Of a stretch of DNA of 64,000 nucleotides, positions 63,101 to 64,000 are shown piece after piece (positions within the stretch are counted from its first letter, which is position 1; every line of letters starts with the position of its first letter). The notes beneath the pieces are model-generated. The model did no database searches, was not told the origin of the DNA, and saw only the letters and a program-made list of their open reading frames with translations. The stretch lies in NCBI GenBank assembly GCA_037833965.1, contig AP031358.1, forward strand, positions 1,682,001-1,746,000, read 5' to 3'. The DNA comes from Marchantia polymorpha subsp. ruderalis (taxonomy: Eukaryota > Streptophyta > Marchantiopsida > Marchantiales > Marchantiaceae). The translations under genes were made by a program, and so were the position numbers.

Positions 63101-64000
63101 CTGGCGACGTCGGCTGATGTTACGCGCTGAAGGTGCTGTACCAACTATCACACAAGAAACATGCCGCATAACGTTTGCTCCAGTAAAGTCAGTGCACAGG
63201 GAAGCAACAATAAGGAGACACAACACTGACAGACATGTGACATTTGTGCTGTATTCCATGGACACAAAACTGTCCAAGTAAATGAAACGTTTCTGATTAT
63301 CGTACAATGATTCATCGTGAAATCTTGCACATCATCTAATGATTAGTAAAGTGTTAAGTTAACAATATGAAATGCAAAGAAACGCTCATTGAAGCATATC
63401 TCCTCTTTCCCGTCAGACACCAAGTCACGTAAATTTTGAGCTCGATGAGTAGAGATTACCGCATCATGATGGACAAGATGAAGACGAAAATCTTTCAACG
63501 AAGATTCATGTCATGCCCTCCAACTTCCCCGTGGAAAACAGCTACTAAGACTTTTTGGCTGCAACAGTTCATATCACAAATCCAGGTGACTAATATCATG
63601 CTCCGTGTTTGTGGCTTGTTACGTGAAATGTTGCAGCTGGAAAGTCTTAGTGGCGAGCACCAATATATTTGATATATCAACAATGATTCCTTTTCAAAGC
63701 TTTGAACAGCGACACAAATTACATTGAGGGCGTTTCAACACTGCATCATGAAACACCAAAATTTGACCAGTATTCGATTTCTCAGTTACATCTTACTCAA
63801 ACACTCCGTATTTGGTGCCCGCGATACTATACGACAGAAGGGTAATTTGAACTAAGTACAAGAAGTCTACAGAAGAACAAAAGGTGGGTCATCCTCCTTC
63901 ATCCTCTCCACATGGTACCAAAAACAAAAAGGTATGGAACTATCTTCTTCTCATCTTCATCCAGTGGTATCAGCCTCTCTAGCCTGCACTCAAGTCATAC
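60155..64000. other. Unassigned right-hand region
   Basis: Mixed-composition DNA with short frames. A 92-codon minus-strand frame at 63029-63307 has two hydrophobic stretches but no recognised family. At 63542-63672 (+) an intron-like interval (GTGACT...TTGCAG) lies between two short open pieces. A TGGTATCAG sequence near 63965 resembles an LTR-element primer site, but the window ends there. Confidence 0.35.

Overview
The window is nuclear DNA of a land plant. The genes carry many GT-AG introns, and the proteins are clearly plant types: a MAP65 microtubule bundler, a chloroplast-targeted aldo/keto reductase and a GDP-L-fucose synthase. A long gene with repeated F-x-P-x-[I/V] motifs resembles conserved proteins of flagellated eukaryotes. 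That points to a lineage with swimming sperm, most likely a bryophyte (liverwort or moss). The organism assignment is inference, not proof.

Layout. 0.5-2.8 kb (+): a Ser/Arg-rich, mostly disordered protein of unknown function. 3.0-3.5 kb (-): an intronless mitochondrial-type ribosomal protein uL24, convergent with the first gene. 4.2-11.3 kb (+): the F-x-P-x-[I/V] repeat gene, rebuilt here as about 19 short exons and divergent from uL24. 13.4-18.7 kb (+): a 12-exon aldo/keto reductase with a plastid transit peptide, whose seventh intron holds a complete tRNA-Ser(GCU) gene. 21.5-25.4 kb (-): MAP65 in 12 exons, one intron using a GC donor. 27-55 kb: gene-poor DNA with a very AT-rich core (about 33.6-39.3 kb), a 409-bp terminal-inverted-repeat element, several hairpins, a diverged dispersed repeat and two GC-richer islands. 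57.7-58.6 kb (+): an intronless, GC-rich GDP-L-fucose synthase. 58.6-64 kb: no recognised gene, but possible unassigned exons.

The genes do not form a pathway. They are independent housekeeping or cell-biological functions: mitochondrial translation, plastid redox, microtubule bundling and nucleotide-sugar synthesis for fucosylation, plus one probable cilium/centriole-type protein. Exon boundaries were deduced by eye from splice consensus, reading-frame continuity and remembered family sequence. For MAP65 and the reductase every junction keeps frame. For the two uncharacterised genes the ends are uncertain.
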